Source: CAVPGP01 sp963704025 (GTDB taxonomy: Bacteria > Actinomycetota > Thermoleophilia > Gaiellales > Gaiellaceae). Taken from it: 64,000 nt of DNA. Made by a program: the position numbers and the translations under genes. Each line of letters starts with the position of its first letter. Within the stretch, counting starts at the first letter, position 1. The stretch spans positions 124,001 to 188,000 of the forward strand of contig CAVPGP010000005.1 of assembly GCA_963704025.1 (NCBI GenBank), written 5' to 3'. The notes beneath the pieces were generated by a model. That model saw only the letters and a program-made list of their open reading frames with translations, searched no databases and was not told the origin of the DNA. This document shows positions 1-9,675 of this stretch, one piece after another.

Positions 1-2
1 AC

Positions 3-314
3 GAGCAGGACGACACGACGCTCAACATTCCGATGCCGCCCGGCGCGGGCGACCTCGAGTACCTCGAGGCCTTCGCGGAGGTCGAGCGAAAGGCGCGGCG
101 CTTCGACCCGGAGCTCGTGATCGTCTCCGCCGGATTCGACGCCCACGTCGAGGACCCTCTGGCGGACATCGAGCTGACGGCGCCCGGCTTCCGCGAGCTC
201 TCCCGCCGGTGCGCTGCACTCGCGCCGCGGGTCGCCGCCGTGCTCGAGGGCGGGTACAACACGTCCACTCTCCCGGGTCTCGTCGAAGCCGCGCTGGAGG
301 GGTTCGAGAACTAA
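3..314 (+). CDS. Histone deacetylase/AcuC/AphA family protein, C-terminal part
   Basis: Open at the left edge of the window; the last 103 codons are present and end in a TAA at 312-314. The visible protein has the family's C-terminal features: a SAGFDAH segment, with the Asp and His that lie in the zinc/active-site region of arginase-fold deacetylases, and a late LEGGYN motif. Bacterial members deacetylate acetyl-lysine, acetylpolyamines or small acetylated metabolites; the substrate cannot be told from this end. The stop codon is followed at once by an IS1595-like element, which separates the gene from its probable terminator at about 1496-1519. Confidence 0.85.
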   Translation, partial: EQDDTTLNIPMPPGAGDLEYLEAFAEVERKARRFDPELVIVSAGFDAHVEDPLADIELTAPGFRELSRRCAALAPRVAAVLEGGYNTSTLPGLVEAALEGFEN

Positions 315-1490
315 GGTCTCGATTCAGAATGAAGCCTTGAGCCGTCCGGCCGCGCTGGGCGGCGCGATCCTTCGTCCTCAGTCGCCCCGATAGCGCTGCT
401 CATGCTTATCCGCTTTGCTCCGCGGGGCGGTTTCGCGGCTTGCGGCGGGTGATCTGTTGGTAGGTGGTCGGTTCGTGCGCGGCTCCGAGGCCGAGCAGCG
501 TCTGGAAGCCGGCGAGGGGGTGCGGCGGCGGTTGTGCCGGAAGACGAACTCGTCGAGGTAGACCTGGAGGTGCTTCGGGCGAGACGCCGTGGTGGGTGCC
601 CTGCAGCCAGGTCTTGAGGTTCGAGAGCGCGCGGTGCGCGCGCGGCAGGACCCACTGCGCGGTCGGGGAGGCGGGCGCGCTGCTGTCGGGGCTGGTGGTC
701 GAAGCCGGCAGCGGCAAGGCGCTGTAGCCGGCCCAGCCGTCGGTGTGGACGATCGCGCCGGCGGACGACGCTGGAGCGACAAAGGACGTCAGCGAGGCGG
801 CGGAGGCGTCGGGCAGCAACTGCAGCCGCAGCCGGCCGGAGCCGTTGCCGCGCACCTCGACCGCGACCCGACGAGCGGCTTGCCGTCGCGCTGGCGGCCG
901 CCGCGCAGGTCGGTGTCGCGGCCACCCAGGAAGCCCTCGTCGACCTCGACCTCGCCGGTGAGCGGCTCACGCTCCGGTGCCACCATCGCCCGACGCAGCT
1001 TGTGCAGGATCGTCCACGCGGTCTCGTAGCGGGAGATCCCGAGCTGGCGTTGCAGCTGCAGCGCCGAGATGCCCGGCCCGTGGGTCGCGACCAGGTACGC
1101 AGCCCAGAACCACAGCGTCAGCGGCAGGCGCGTCTTGTGCATCGCCGTCCCCGCCGTCACCGACGTCTGTCGACCGCAGGCCCGGCACTGCCAGAGGTGA
1201 CGGCGCTGCTCGGCGCCAACCTCGCCGCCGCCGCAGACCGGGACAACGGAACCCCTCCGGCCAGCGCGACGCGAACAGATACGACCGGCAGGCCGCCTTC
1301 GTCCGGAAACCGGACGCTGGAACTCGATCACCGAGCGCGGGAAATCGGGACGCGACATCCACCGACGATACGACGCACCCCGGACGGAGCTAACCGGATA
1401 AGCATGAGCGCTGCTATCAGGGCTCCTTGCGTCCTCGGCTCGCACCGTCCATCGCACCCGGTCGGCGAAGCGTCATTCTGAATCGAGAAC
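315..1490. mobile_element. IS1595-like insertion sequence, decayed
   Basis: The element is bounded by near-perfect inverted repeats: 315-332 and the complement of 1473-1490 share 17 of 18 bases, including the core tctcgattcagaatga. The only content is a broken transposase on the minus strand. The sequence gagaactaa occurs next to both ends (306-314 and 1485-1493) but overlaps the right repeat, so no clean 8-bp target duplication can be assigned. The insertion lies between the stop codon of the upstream gene and a strong hairpin that was probably its terminator. Confidence 0.8.
406..1358 (-). pseudogene. IS1595-family transposase, frameshifted
   Basis: Pieces of one transposase lie in all three minus-strand frames. 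The N-terminus (FPRSVIEFQ) and a zinc-ribbon part ending in CRACGRQ are followed by a helix-turn-helix-like stretch (LQRQLGISRYETAW) and the first catalytic segment, GEVEVDEGFLGG. After a frame change the second segment, HTDGWAGY, appears, and another frame carries the last part (HLQVYLDEFVFRHNRR). Order and motifs match ISXO2/IS1595 DDE transposases. At least three or four frame changes (about 1305, 1240, 855 and 570) would have to be repaired, so it is almost certainly inactive here. Confidence 0.8.
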
Positions 1491-1495
1491 TAAAG

Positions 1496-1519
1496 CGGCC
1501 GGCCCTCGCGAGCCGGCCG
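1496..1519 (+). terminator. Hairpin, probable terminator of the deacetylase gene
   Basis: A perfect 8-bp GC stem (cggccggc at 1496-1503 and gccggccg at 1512-1519) with an 8-nt loop, followed by ttcagttgtgt. It now lies beyond the IS1595 element, consistent with an insertion between gene and terminator. Confidence 0.55.
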
Positions 1520-1654
1520 TTCAGTTGTGTGCCACCACAATGCCCCGCCGCATGGAGCAAGAAGTCCTCGTGGTGCAATCATCGTCTGTCGCCGCACCCG
1601 GCTCGTGACCCGGCCTGGGTGAGTCGAGTCACCCATCGTGGGGGAGGACGGCTG

Positions 1655-2299
1655 TCAACGCCTGGCCGAATTGAGCGCCTCGAGCGCCTCGCGGCGCGAG
1701 GAGACGTTCAGCTTGGCCAGCAGGCTCTTGACGTGGGAGCGGACGGTGTGCTCCGAGATGAACAGCCGCTTCGCGATCTCGTCGGTCCCCAGGTGCTCGT
1801 CCAGCAGGAGCAGGACCTCGAGCTCGCGCGCCGAGAGCACGGCGGCGATCGAGTCGGGCACCGCGCTGCTCCGCCCCCCGCCCTCGCGCACCTGGTCGAG
1901 GAGCCGTCGAGCGACGGTGCCCGACAGGGCGGCCTCGCCGTGGACGACGCCGCGGAGGAAGCCGACGATGCGGTCCGGGGACTCGCTCTTCAGCAGATAG
2001 CCGGCGGCGCCGCCGCGGATGGCGGCGAGCAGGTTGTCCTCGCTCTCGGAGGCGGTGAGGACGACGACCTCGCACGTCCTGGCGGCCGAGCGGAGGCGCG
2101 GCAGCGCCGACAGGCCGTCGAGCTCCGGCATCGTCAGGTCGAGGAGGACGAGGTCCGGCTGCAGCTCCGCGGTCTGCTCGATCGCCTCGCGCCCGTCGGC
2201 GGCCTCGCCCACGACGTCGAACCCGTTTCCGCGCAGAAGCGACGAGAGCGCGCTGCGCGTGAGCGGATGGTCGTCGACGATCAGGACGCGTTCGTTCAT
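1655..2299 (-). CDS. NarL/LuxR-family response regulator
   Basis: A 214-residue two-domain regulator. The receiver starts MNERVLIVDDHPLTR and has the acidic pair, the phospho-acceptor Asp in LVLLDLTMPELDG, the Thr in VVLTAS and the Lys in GYLLKSES. The C-terminus is a LuxR helix-turn-helix (LSARELEVLLLLDEHLGTDE, then EHTVRSHVKSLLAKL). The ATG at 2299 is chosen over one 14 codons upstream because the receiver begins directly at this Met. It is divergent from the sensor kinase gene (44 bp apart), so the two probably form a two-component pair with a shared control region. Confidence 0.92.
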   Translation of the reverse strand: MNERVLIVDDHPLTRSALSSLLRGNGFDVVGEAADGREAIEQTAELQPDLVLLDLTMPELDGLSALPRLRSAARTCEVVVLTASESEDNLLAAIRGGAAGYLLKSESPDRIVGFLRGVVHGEAALSGTVARRLLDQVREGGGRSSAVPDSIAAVLSARELEVLLLLDEHLGTDEIAKRLFISEHTVRSHVKSLLAKLNVSSRREALEALNSARR

Positions 2300-2343
2300 G
2301 TGCACGGAAGGGCTTATCGGCAGCTGACCTTCTGCCGACAAGG

Positions 2344-3733
2344 GTGACTGTGAGGCCAGACGAGAGAGATCACTATCAGGCCTGGCTCTGGGGCGAGGTT
2401 CTCCTCATCGGATTGCTGGCGGCCGCGCTCGCACTCTTTGTCGCATACCCGAGCCTCGGCACTTCGCACTACCTCCCCGAGCTGCGGCTCGTCGTCGACA
2501 CGGTGATCATGCTCGCAGCGGCGCTCGTGGCGATTCTCAACGGCGCGCGCTTCCAGGTCGAGGGCCGGCGGCTCGACCTGCTCCTCTGCTGCGGCTTCAC
2601 GGCCGTCGCCGGCTCGCTGCTCGCCTTTGCGATCGCACCGGTGATGAGCGGCGACTCCTTGACGCGGGTCGAGGCATGGGCCGGCGTCGGCGCGCTGATC
2701 CTCGGCCGGGCGCTGATCGCACTGGCGCCTGTGATCCACGGGCGCGTGCACTCGCGCAAGCGCACGCTCGGCAACGCGCTCGCGGTGATCGCGATCTGCC
2801 TCGCCCTGATCTGGGTCCTGTCGCGCACGTTCGGAGACTCGCTGCCGGACCTTTCGCCCGAGGGCTCGCACGCACTGCCTCTGTTGCTGACGATCGCGCT
2901 CGCCGTGCAGGCGCTACTGGACCTCCTCGCCGCCGTCGGCTTCGGGCTCCGCGTCCGCGCGCACGGCGAGGACCTCGACCGCTGGCTCGTGCTCGGCGCG
3001 ACGCTCGCTCTCTTCGCCTCGCTCTTCCTGATCTTCACGCCGCTGGACGGCAACGGGTACGTCTCGCAGGGCGACTTCCTGCGCGTGCTCGCGTACTCCG
3101 TGCTGCTGGTGGGCGTCTGGCGCGCGATCCGCTCGAGCGAGTTCGGACGCGCCGTGGCAGAGGAGCGCGCCCGGGTCGCGCGCGAGATCCACGACGGCCT
3201 CGCGCAGTACCTGTTCGCCGTCTCGACGCACGCGAGCATGCTGGAGGCCGGCGCCGACCTCGAGACGACGCTCCCGCAGCTCAAGGAGGCCGCCGCCGCG
3301 GCGCAGCAGGAGGCGAAGTTCGCCGTGCTGGCGCTGTCGTCCGCCTCCGGCCGCGCACCGTTCGACGCGGCGCTCCGCCGCTACGTCGAGTTCCTGACCG
3401 CCGACGGCGCGCTCGAGGTCGACCTCGAGATCGACGGCGACATCCACCTCGGCCCGGACGAGCAGATCGAGGTCTTCCGCATCGTCCAGGAAGGGCTCGC
3501 AAACGCGCGCAAGCACGCGGGCGCGCGCCGGGCCGAGGTGCGTATCCGGCGAGCGGAACGGCGAGCGCATCGTCGTCGTCCGCGACAACGGCGCCGGCTT
3601 CGAGGAGCCCGACGGCTCTGCCGGCCAGGGCCTGAAGAACATGCGTCAGCGGGCGGCCTCGATCGGCGGCGCATTCCGCATCGTCTCGGCGCCCGGCCGC
3701 GGCACCGCGCTCGAGGTCACGCTCCGCGCCTAG
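2344..3733 (+). CDS. Membrane sensor histidine kinase (HisKA_3 type), frameshifted
   Basis: About 300 N-terminal residues form a run of hydrophobic helices, followed by the dimerisation/phospho-acceptor segment RVAREIHDGLAQYLF with its His. The reading frame breaks near 3542: the N-box (QEGLANARKHAGA) is in the first frame, while the ATP-lid part (VVVRDNGAGFEEP and GLKNMRQRAASIGG) is one frame over and ends at the stop at 3731-3733. Restoring one base near 3542 gives a complete kinase of about 463 residues. All motifs are intact on both sides, so an assembly indel is more likely than a true pseudogene. Probable partner: the divergent NarL-type regulator. Confidence 0.85.
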
Positions 3734-3770
3734 GATCGCGGGCAGCCGAAGCATGTAGCAGAATCGCCGG

Positions 3771-5420
3771 GTGGCAACGACAGCCGTACCGGCCCAGGGA
3801 CGCGCCACCGGCGCGACCGTGATTCTGATGACGCTCGCGGCCGGGCAGTTCCTGATGACGCTCGACACGTCCGTCATGAACGTCTCGATCGCGACCGTCG
3901 CGAAGGACGTGGGGACGACCGTGACGGGCATCCAGGGCGCCATCACCGCCTACACGCTCGTGATGGCCATGCTGATGATCACCGGCGCGAAGATCGGAGC
4001 GCTGATCGGCCGCAAGCGGGCCTTCGCGATCGGCTGCGTCATCTACGGCTGCGGCTCGTTCACGACCTCGATCGCGCAGAGCCTGCCGATGCTCCTCTTC
4101 GGCTGGTCGTTCCTCGAGGGCGTCGGCGCCGCGCTGATCCTGCCGGCGATCGTGGCGCTCGTCGCCGGGAACTTCCCGACGGAGCAAAGGCCGAAGGCCT
4201 ACGGCCTCGTAGCCGCCGCGGGAGCGATCGCCATCGCAGTCGGACCGCTGATCGGCGGCTTCTTCACGACGTACCTCTCCTGGCGCTGGGTCTTCGCCGG
4301 CGAGGTCGTGCTCGTGCTCGGCATCCTGCTCCTGACCCGCCGGATCGCCGACGCGCCGGCGGAGAAGCGCCCCCAGCTCGACGTCGTCGGCGCGATCCTG
4401 TCCGCGCTCGGCCTGGGGTTGTTCGTCTTCGGCGTGCTCCGCTCCGGGGAGTGGGGCTGGATCCGGCCGAAGCCCGACGGTCCGTCGTGGGCCGGACTGT
4501 CGCCGACGGTCTGGCTGATCATCGGCGGGCTCTTTGTGATCTGGCTCTTCTTCCAGTGGGAGGCGCGGCGCGACGCGAGGGGCGAGGAGCCGCTCGTCCG
4601 GCCGGCGATGCTGCGCAACCCGCAGCTGACCGGCGGACTGGTCATGTTCTTCTTCCAGTACCTCGTCCAGGCCGGGTTCTTCTTCGTGGTGCCGCTGTAC
4701 CTCTCGGTGTGTCTGGGCCTCTCGGCGCTCGAGACCGGAGCCCGGCTGCTGCCGCTCTCGATCACGCTCCTCGCGGCTGCACTCGGCATCCCGCGCTTCT
4801 TCCCGGACGTCTCGCCGCGGCTCGTCGTCCGGGGCGGCCTCCTCGCCCTCTTCGCCGGCACGACGATCCTGCTTGCGGCCCTGGACACGGACTCGGGCCC
4901 GGAGATCGTCTTCGTCCCGTTGCTCCTGATCGGGCTCGGGATCGGCGCGCTCGCGTCGCAGCTCGGAAGCGTCACCGTCTCGGCGGTTCCCGACGACGAG
5001 AGCCCCGAGGTCGGCGGCGTCCAGAACACGATGACGAACCTCGGCGCCTCGCTCGGTACGGCGCTCGCCGGCTCGCTCCTGATCGCGACGATGACGACGT
5101 CGTTTCTGACGAACATCGAGCAAAACCCCGCGATTCCGTCACGTGTGACGTCGAAGGCGCAGGTCGAGCTGACGGGCGGCGTGCCGTTCGTCTCGGACGC
5201 GGATCTCGAAGCGGCCCTGGACGACGCACACGTCAGCCGGAGAACCGCCGACGCCGCGACCTCCGCCTACCAGGAGGCGCGGATCGAGGGCCTCCGCTCG
5301 GCCCTTGCGATCCTTGGTGTGCTCGCCATCGTGGCGTTGTTCTTCGCGCGGCGCATCCCCACGGTGCAGCCGGGCTCGGCGGCGGCACGCGGCCCGGCTC
5401 GAGCGGACGGGGCGGCCTGA
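3771..5420 (+). CDS. MFS drug exporter of the DHA2 (EmrB/QacA) family
   Basis: A 549-residue polytopic protein with about 14 hydrophobic segments, the size of DHA2 proton antiporters. Near the N-terminus LDTSVMNVS matches the family's first-helix signature (LDxTIVNVA), and GRKRAFAIG follows in the loop after helix 2. The GTG at 3771 puts the first membrane helix about 25 residues in. It is followed after 10 bp by the transglutaminase-like gene, so the two may be co-transcribed. The substrate is not predictable. Confidence 0.9.
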   Translation: MATTAVPAQGRATGATVILMTLAAGQFLMTLDTSVMNVSIATVAKDVGTTVTGIQGAITAYTLVMAMLMITGAKIGALIGRKRAFAIGCVIYGCGSFTTSIAQSLPMLLFGWSFLEGVGAALILPAIVALVAGNFPTEQRPKAYGLVAAAGAIAIAVGPLIGGFFTTYLSWRWVFAGEVVLVLGILLLTRRIADAPAEKRPQLDVVGAILSALGLGLFVFGVLRSGEWGWIRPKPDGPSWAGLSPTVWLIIGGLFVIWLFFQWEARRDARGEEPLVRPAMLRNPQLTGGLVMFFFQYLVQAGFFFVVPLYLSVCLGLSALETGARLLPLSITLLAAALGIPRFFPDVSPRLVVRGGLLALFAGTTILLAALDTDSGPEIVFVPLLLIGLGIGALASQLGSVTVSAVPDDESPEVGGVQNTMTNLGASLGTALAGSLLIATMTTSFLTNIEQNPAIPSRVTSKAQVELTGGVPFVSDADLEAALDDAHVSRRTADAATSAYQEARIEGLRSALAILGVLAIVALFFARRIPTVQPGSAAARGPARADGAA

Positions 5421-5430
5421 CAGGGCTGCG

Positions 5431-6333
5431 ATGGACGCCCTTGACTACTACTCCGGGCAGAGCCCCGTCACCGATCCCGGCGGGATGTCCCGCCGGCTGG
5501 CCGATCTGCCTTCCGACCTTGCCGGCCTGCAGCGGATCGTGCGGGGACTGGTGCTTCACTACCGCGCAGACGACCCTTCTGCGCACGGTGTCCCCGACGA
5601 GCGGCTCTCGGAGATCGACAGCCGCTACGCCGACGTGATGCTCGGCCGCGTCTTCGAGCTCGACGGGCGCCCGCTGAGCGACGAACGGGCGCCCCGGGAT
5701 CGGCTGCTCGGCTGCTGTCGCGACTTCACCGTCCTCTTCCTCGCCGCAACCTTCCGGCTGGGCATCCCTGCGCGCGCCCGCGTCGGTTTCGCCACGTACT
5801 TCGTCCCCGGGTTCAACATCGACCACGAGGTCGCGGAGGTTTGGGATCCGGCCGAGGGACGCTGGCGCCTGGTCGATGCCGAGCTCGACGACGGCCACGT
5901 CGACCCGACCGACGGCGCGCGCGTCGACCCGCTCGACGTCCCCCGAGACCGCTTCGTCGTGGCCGGGGCGGCCTGGCGGGCCTGCCGAGGAGGGGATGCA
6001 GATCCGCAGACGTTCCTGGTCGCGCCGGACCTCGACATCGAGCTGACGCGAGGCTGGTCCTACCTCCGGCACAACCTCGTCCACGACCTGGCCGCCCTCA
6101 ACAAGATCGAGATGATCCTCTGGGACTACTGGGGCCTGATGGAGCAGGACCGACTCTCGGCGGGCGAAGAGGAGCTGCTGGACCGGGTGGCGGAGATGAC
6201 CGTTTCCGCTGACGCGTCCTTCTCGGAGCTCCGCCGCGCCTACGAGAACGAGCCGGCGCTGCGCGTGCCGAGAACGGTCACGAGCTACAGCCCGGCGGTC
6301 GGCGGCCCGGTCGAGGTCGCGCTCGAGCGCTGA
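5431..6333 (+). CDS. Transglutaminase-like domain protein
   Basis: A 300-residue soluble protein without a signal peptide. The core has the cysteine-protease-like triad of the family in order: CCRDF (Cys95/96), NIDHEVAEVWD (His132) and WRLVDAEL (Asp149). The fold is used by transglutaminases and by bacterial peptidases or amidases acting on peptide or ester substrates; the true reaction is unknown. The ATG at 5431 is the first good start after the exporter stop. Confidence 0.75.
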   Translation: MDALDYYSGQSPVTDPGGMSRRLADLPSDLAGLQRIVRGLVLHYRADDPSAHGVPDERLSEIDSRYADVMLGRVFELDGRPLSDERAPRDRLLGCCRDFTVLFLAATFRLGIPARARVGFATYFVPGFNIDHEVAEVWDPAEGRWRLVDAELDDGHVDPTDGARVDPLDVPRDRFVVAGAAWRACRGGDADPQTFLVAPDLDIELTRGWSYLRHNLVHDLAALNKIEMILWDYWGLMEQDRLSAGEEELLDRVAEMTVSADASFSELRRAYENEPALRVPRTVTSYSPAVGGPVEVALER

Positions 6334-6512
6334 GAGGCTGGGCGCGCGCTTCGCCTTCAGGCAGGTTTCGAAGCCCCTCTTCGAGTCCTTCGTACGACTC
6401 CTTCGTCCGCGAGGTGCCCTCACCCAGATCGAGTTCAGGGTCGCGAGGTTGTCGCCCTCGTCGCCCCGCTGGAGCGCTCCGCCGGGACGATGGAACCTCA
6501 CTCGGATCAGGG

Positions 6513-7436
6513 ATGACGGTCCGTCCAGCGCTGCCGAGAACAGTGCTATGCGGCGGCTGTGCCTTTCTTGCGATCCTCCTCGTGGCCGCGGTTGCGGCGC
6601 CGGCGGCCAGCTCCTCGCAGCTGATCGACCGCAACGCCAACGGCATCAAGCTCGAGGTCAACACCAAGGGCGAGGTGCTGCTCAGCTACACCGCCGCCGG
6701 GAAGACTCGTCACGTCCTCGGGTGGGGCGCCGTCAACGCGATCGAGCCGACCCGTTCCCGCCCTCAGGTCGCGCTCAAGCTCGACTACGCGGGCGGCTGG
6801 GGCAAGTACCGGGCGGACTACTGGAAGACGTTCAAGAACGCCTGCCAGCCGTACGACGGCCCCGCGCTCGGCTGGTTCGTCATGGGGTGCAAGGCTCCCG
6901 ACGGCTCCTACTGGGCCTTGCAGTCCTGGCAGAAGATGCTGCCGAACTACGGGCTCGCACCGAATGCGGAGCAGTCTGCGTGGGAGCTCCACCTCTCACA
7001 CTGGACCGGCGATCTACCCGTCTTCCAGATCAAGCTCGACTGGGCCTACCGCCAGTTCGACCATCTCTACGGATCGCTCACCTACAACGGCACCGGCGTC
7101 TTCGGATTCCGCTCCACCCCCGGCGGCAATCCGCTGGACACCTTCGGGCGCAACGTCTACCTGGACACGTTCAACTCGACGTACGGCAGCGGCTGGAAGC
7201 GGGAGAACAGCTTCCTGACGCACACCGACACAGGAGCCTTCTGTTACGGGTTCTTCTCGCACGGCGCCCGTCCGATCGGCAAAGGGGAGAAGTACCGGGC
7301 GACGATCATCGGCCCGGGCCTGACGCCGGACATGTTCTGGCAAGGCTCCTCCCCTGGCGCCTACAGCCGCGAGATCGACCTCGTCGCGAACGACGAGATC
7401 CGGGCCCTCGGCGACGGTCTCTGCAAGGCCAACTAG
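6513..7436 (+). CDS. Secreted protein of unknown function
   Basis: A 307-residue protein with an export signal (basic MTVRPALPRTV, a hydrophobic stretch, then APAASSSQ as a likely cleavage region). The mature part is rich in aromatic residues and Trp, with several Cys (NACQPYDGP, MGCKAP, GAFCYGFF, GLCKAN) that could form disulfides. No catalytic motif is recognised. The in-frame start 33 codons earlier is rejected because it would bury the signal peptide. Confidence 0.7.
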   Translation: MTVRPALPRTVLCGGCAFLAILLVAAVAAPAASSSQLIDRNANGIKLEVNTKGEVLLSYTAAGKTRHVLGWGAVNAIEPTRSRPQVALKLDYAGGWGKYRADYWKTFKNACQPYDGPALGWFVMGCKAPDGSYWALQSWQKMLPNYGLAPNAEQSAWELHLSHWTGDLPVFQIKLDWAYRQFDHLYGSLTYNGTGVFGFRSTPGGNPLDTFGRNVYLDTFNSTYGSGWKRENSFLTHTDTGAFCYGFFSHGARPIGKGEKYRATIIGPGLTPDMFWQGSSPGAYSREIDLVANDEIRALGDGLCKAN

Positions 7437-7794
7437 AGGCACCGGACGGGCCGGCGCGGGGCTCCGGCGCGCAACCTGCTGAACGTCGCGGCGATGCAGC
7501 GGCTTGCGAAACCGGTGATCGAGATTGACAGGAGCTCGCGTGGAGGCGCACAATCGATGCGCTTGCGCGCATACGCGCGTCGGCGGCTTTCTGCGGCGCC
7601 GCCGTCAGTCTGACGGGTGAGGAGCGCTGATCGTGAACCCAGGGCCCGATTCTGGTCGGAGGCGGTTCGGCCCTCGCGCTCCCCTCGCCGGGATCCTTTG
7701 TCCAGATCACTCTGGTTCGGCGCGATCTCCGGCCCATAGGGCCGAGAAGAAGCCACTCATGGAGCAGCGGCAGGCGATCTAGAGGAGCTTGGCA
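7437..7794. other. Intergenic stretch, no gene seen
   Basis: No reading frame here looks like protein and no RNA fold was recognised. It precedes the 7795-9930 gene group and presumably holds its promoter. The only clear signal is a gaggag ribosome-binding site just before 7795. Confidence 0.5.
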
Positions 7795-8019
7795 ATGGCA
7801 GGAGATCCGAAAAACGAGGAGACCGGCGAGAACCAAGAGGACGCGGCTCCAGATGTGGAGCGGGAAACGGCGAAGGAGGTGCCAATCGGAATCCCGGTGA
7901 CCGCGGAGGAGTTCGCCAGGATCAAGGAGGAAGCGGCCAAGCCTCCACCCGGCGATGAACGCGCGCGCCCTGACGACGACGGCGAGCGGGTTCGAGACAA
8001 GGAGGAAGGAAATGGCTAA
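7795..8019 (+). CDS. Small charged protein, coupled to the next gene
   Basis: 74 residues, very rich in Glu, Asp and Lys, with no Cys and no membrane segment. The ATG at 7795 follows gaggag at a good distance. The stop overlaps the ATG of the next gene by 8 bp, so translation is probably coupled. The central segment (IPVTAEEFARIKEEAA) resembles a segment near the N-terminus of the next protein (FPVSTEEFDQLNEAAA). Function unknown. Confidence 0.6.
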   Translation: MAGDPKNEETGENQEDAAPDVERETAKEVPIGIPVTAEEFARIKEEAAKPPPGDERARPDDDGERVRDKEEGNG

Positions 8020-9634
8020 GGCCCGGAAAGCGCCCGCGGCCTACGAGAGCGGCGGAAGCGACGAGGTCATCGGCGCGACGCGCAGCCCCGCCGACCTGAC
8101 CGTTGAAGAACTGATGTACCAGGTGGCCGATCCCGCGCGGCCGGACTGGATGGTGTCGCGCTTCCCGGTCTCGACCGAGGAGTTCGACCAGCTGAACGAG
8201 GCGGCCGCGGAACCGGAGCGAGCGGCAAAGGCCGTGGCTGAGGCGGCCGAGATCGCGACCGAGGATCCGGCGATAGACGCTCCCAGCGAAGGCCCGGAAG
8301 ACCCGCCCGAGGCGCATCTCGCCGGCTCGCCTGACGCCGCCGCCCCGGCTGTGTCCGCCTCCTTTCGAGGAATCACCCAGACCGCGTGGCGTCCACCGGA
8401 CTGCACGATCGCTGTCGGGCCCAGTGACGTCATGCTGTCGGTCAATGCCGATCTCGCGGTGTATACGAAGACGGGCACGCTCAGATTCAGATGGCCGAAC
8501 CTGAACACGTTCTTCGCGCCCGTGCTACCGGCCGGGGCCAACACGTTCGACCCGAAACTCGCCTACGACCATTACAGCGGACGCTGGCTCGTGATGTGCG
8601 ATGCCCGAAAAGCATCCCCGGCGGGCTCCTGGATCATGCTCGCCGCGTCTCGAACGAGCAATCCCATCGGCACGTACTCGATGTGGGCGCTCAACGCCGC
8701 TCTCGACGGCAGCGCTCCAACAAACAACTGGGCTGACTTCACGCAGCTGGGTCTGGATACCCAGGGGATCTACCTCACGAACAATATGTTCCAGGTCGGC
8801 GGCGCGTTCCGGTATGTGAAGCTTCGAATTCTGAACAAGGCCGAGGTATACGCGGGCGGCGCCATCAGATGGTGGGATTTCTGGAACTTGAAGAACCCTG
8901 ACGGCTCGATGGCGTTCACGCTTCAGCCGTCGAGGCACTTTCGGGGGCTGGGAGGCAATCCCCCGGCGTATCTGGTCAACGCCGTCTGGCCAGGGGCGAG
9001 CAGGCTCACTCTCTGGAGGGCGGACAACCCCATTGGATTCTGGACGGGGACGAGCCCGTCGCTCTCCAGGGATTGGATCAGCTGCGCCGCCTACGATCTG
9101 CCCCCTGACGGGATCCAGCCGGGAACGCCGGTCCGGATCGAGACCAACGACAGCCGCCTGCTTCACGCTGTCTTCCAGAACGTGGGCGGCGTTCAGCGTC
9201 TGTGGACCTGCCAAACGTCGAAACACACATGGCCGGGAGATTCGGAGGCACGCTCCGTCGTGCAGTGGTACGAGATCGACGTCCCGACGAAGACGGTCAG
9301 CCAGCAAGGTCGTTTCGGCGCCGGCGGCCTCTACTACTTCTATCCCGCCATCCAAACGGACATTTCCCGCAACGGCTTCGTCGTCTTCGGCCGATGCGGC
9401 GCCGGCGAGTTCGCGCAGTTGCGACAGAGTGGACGGCGAGTGACCGACCCCCCAAACGCTCTTCAGGGAAGCGCCCTGATCAAGAGCGGAGAGAGCGCCT
9501 ACACAGGCGGTCGCTGGGGAGATTATTTCGGAATCTGTCGCGACGCTGCCGACGCGGCTGTGGTCTGGATGTACGGCGAATATGCAGGAGCATCCAATAC
9601 CTGGGGGACGTGGGTCGCCGCTGCCCGCTTCTAG
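8012..9634 (+). CDS. Large beta-rich protein of unknown function with a leader-like N-terminus
   Basis: 540 residues. The first ~120 are charged and low in complexity (leader-like, containing the FPVSTEEF segment shared with the preceding small protein). The rest is Trp- and Gly-rich and looks like a beta-propeller-type extracellular domain (SGRWLVMCDAR, GGRWGDYFGICRD, VWMYGEYAG). There is no classical signal peptide, so export would need another route. The start at 8012 is supported by gaaggaa just upstream and by the 8-bp overlap with the previous gene. Confidence 0.65.
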   Translation: MAKARKAPAAYESGGSDEVIGATRSPADLTVEELMYQVADPARPDWMVSRFPVSTEEFDQLNEAAAEPERAAKAVAEAAEIATEDPAIDAPSEGPEDPPEAHLAGSPDAAAPAVSASFRGITQTAWRPPDCTIAVGPSDVMLSVNADLAVYTKTGTLRFRWPNLNTFFAPVLPAGANTFDPKLAYDHYSGRWLVMCDARKASPAGSWIMLAASRTSNPIGTYSMWALNAALDGSAPTNNWADFTQLGLDTQGIYLTNNMFQVGGAFRYVKLRILNKAEVYAGGAIRWWDFWNLKNPDGSMAFTLQPSRHFRGLGGNPPAYLVNAVWPGASRLTLWRADNPIGFWTGTSPSLSRDWISCAAYDLPPDGIQPGTPVRIETNDSRLLHAVFQNVGGVQRLWTCQTSKHTWPGDSEARSVVQWYEIDVPTKTVSQQGRFGAGGLYYFYPAIQTDISRNGFVVFGRCGAGEFAQLRQSGRRVTDPPNALQGSALIKSGESAYTGGRWGDYFGICRDAADAAVVWMYGEYAGASNTWGTWVAAARF

Positions 9635-9675
9635 GGCCGTGACCCGGCGTGATCACCGGTAGGGAAGGAGAGCGG

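Noticed and set aside
311..970. Long minus-strand reading frames over the IS1595 element
   Set aside because: They are pieces and shadows of one broken transposase, not separate genes.
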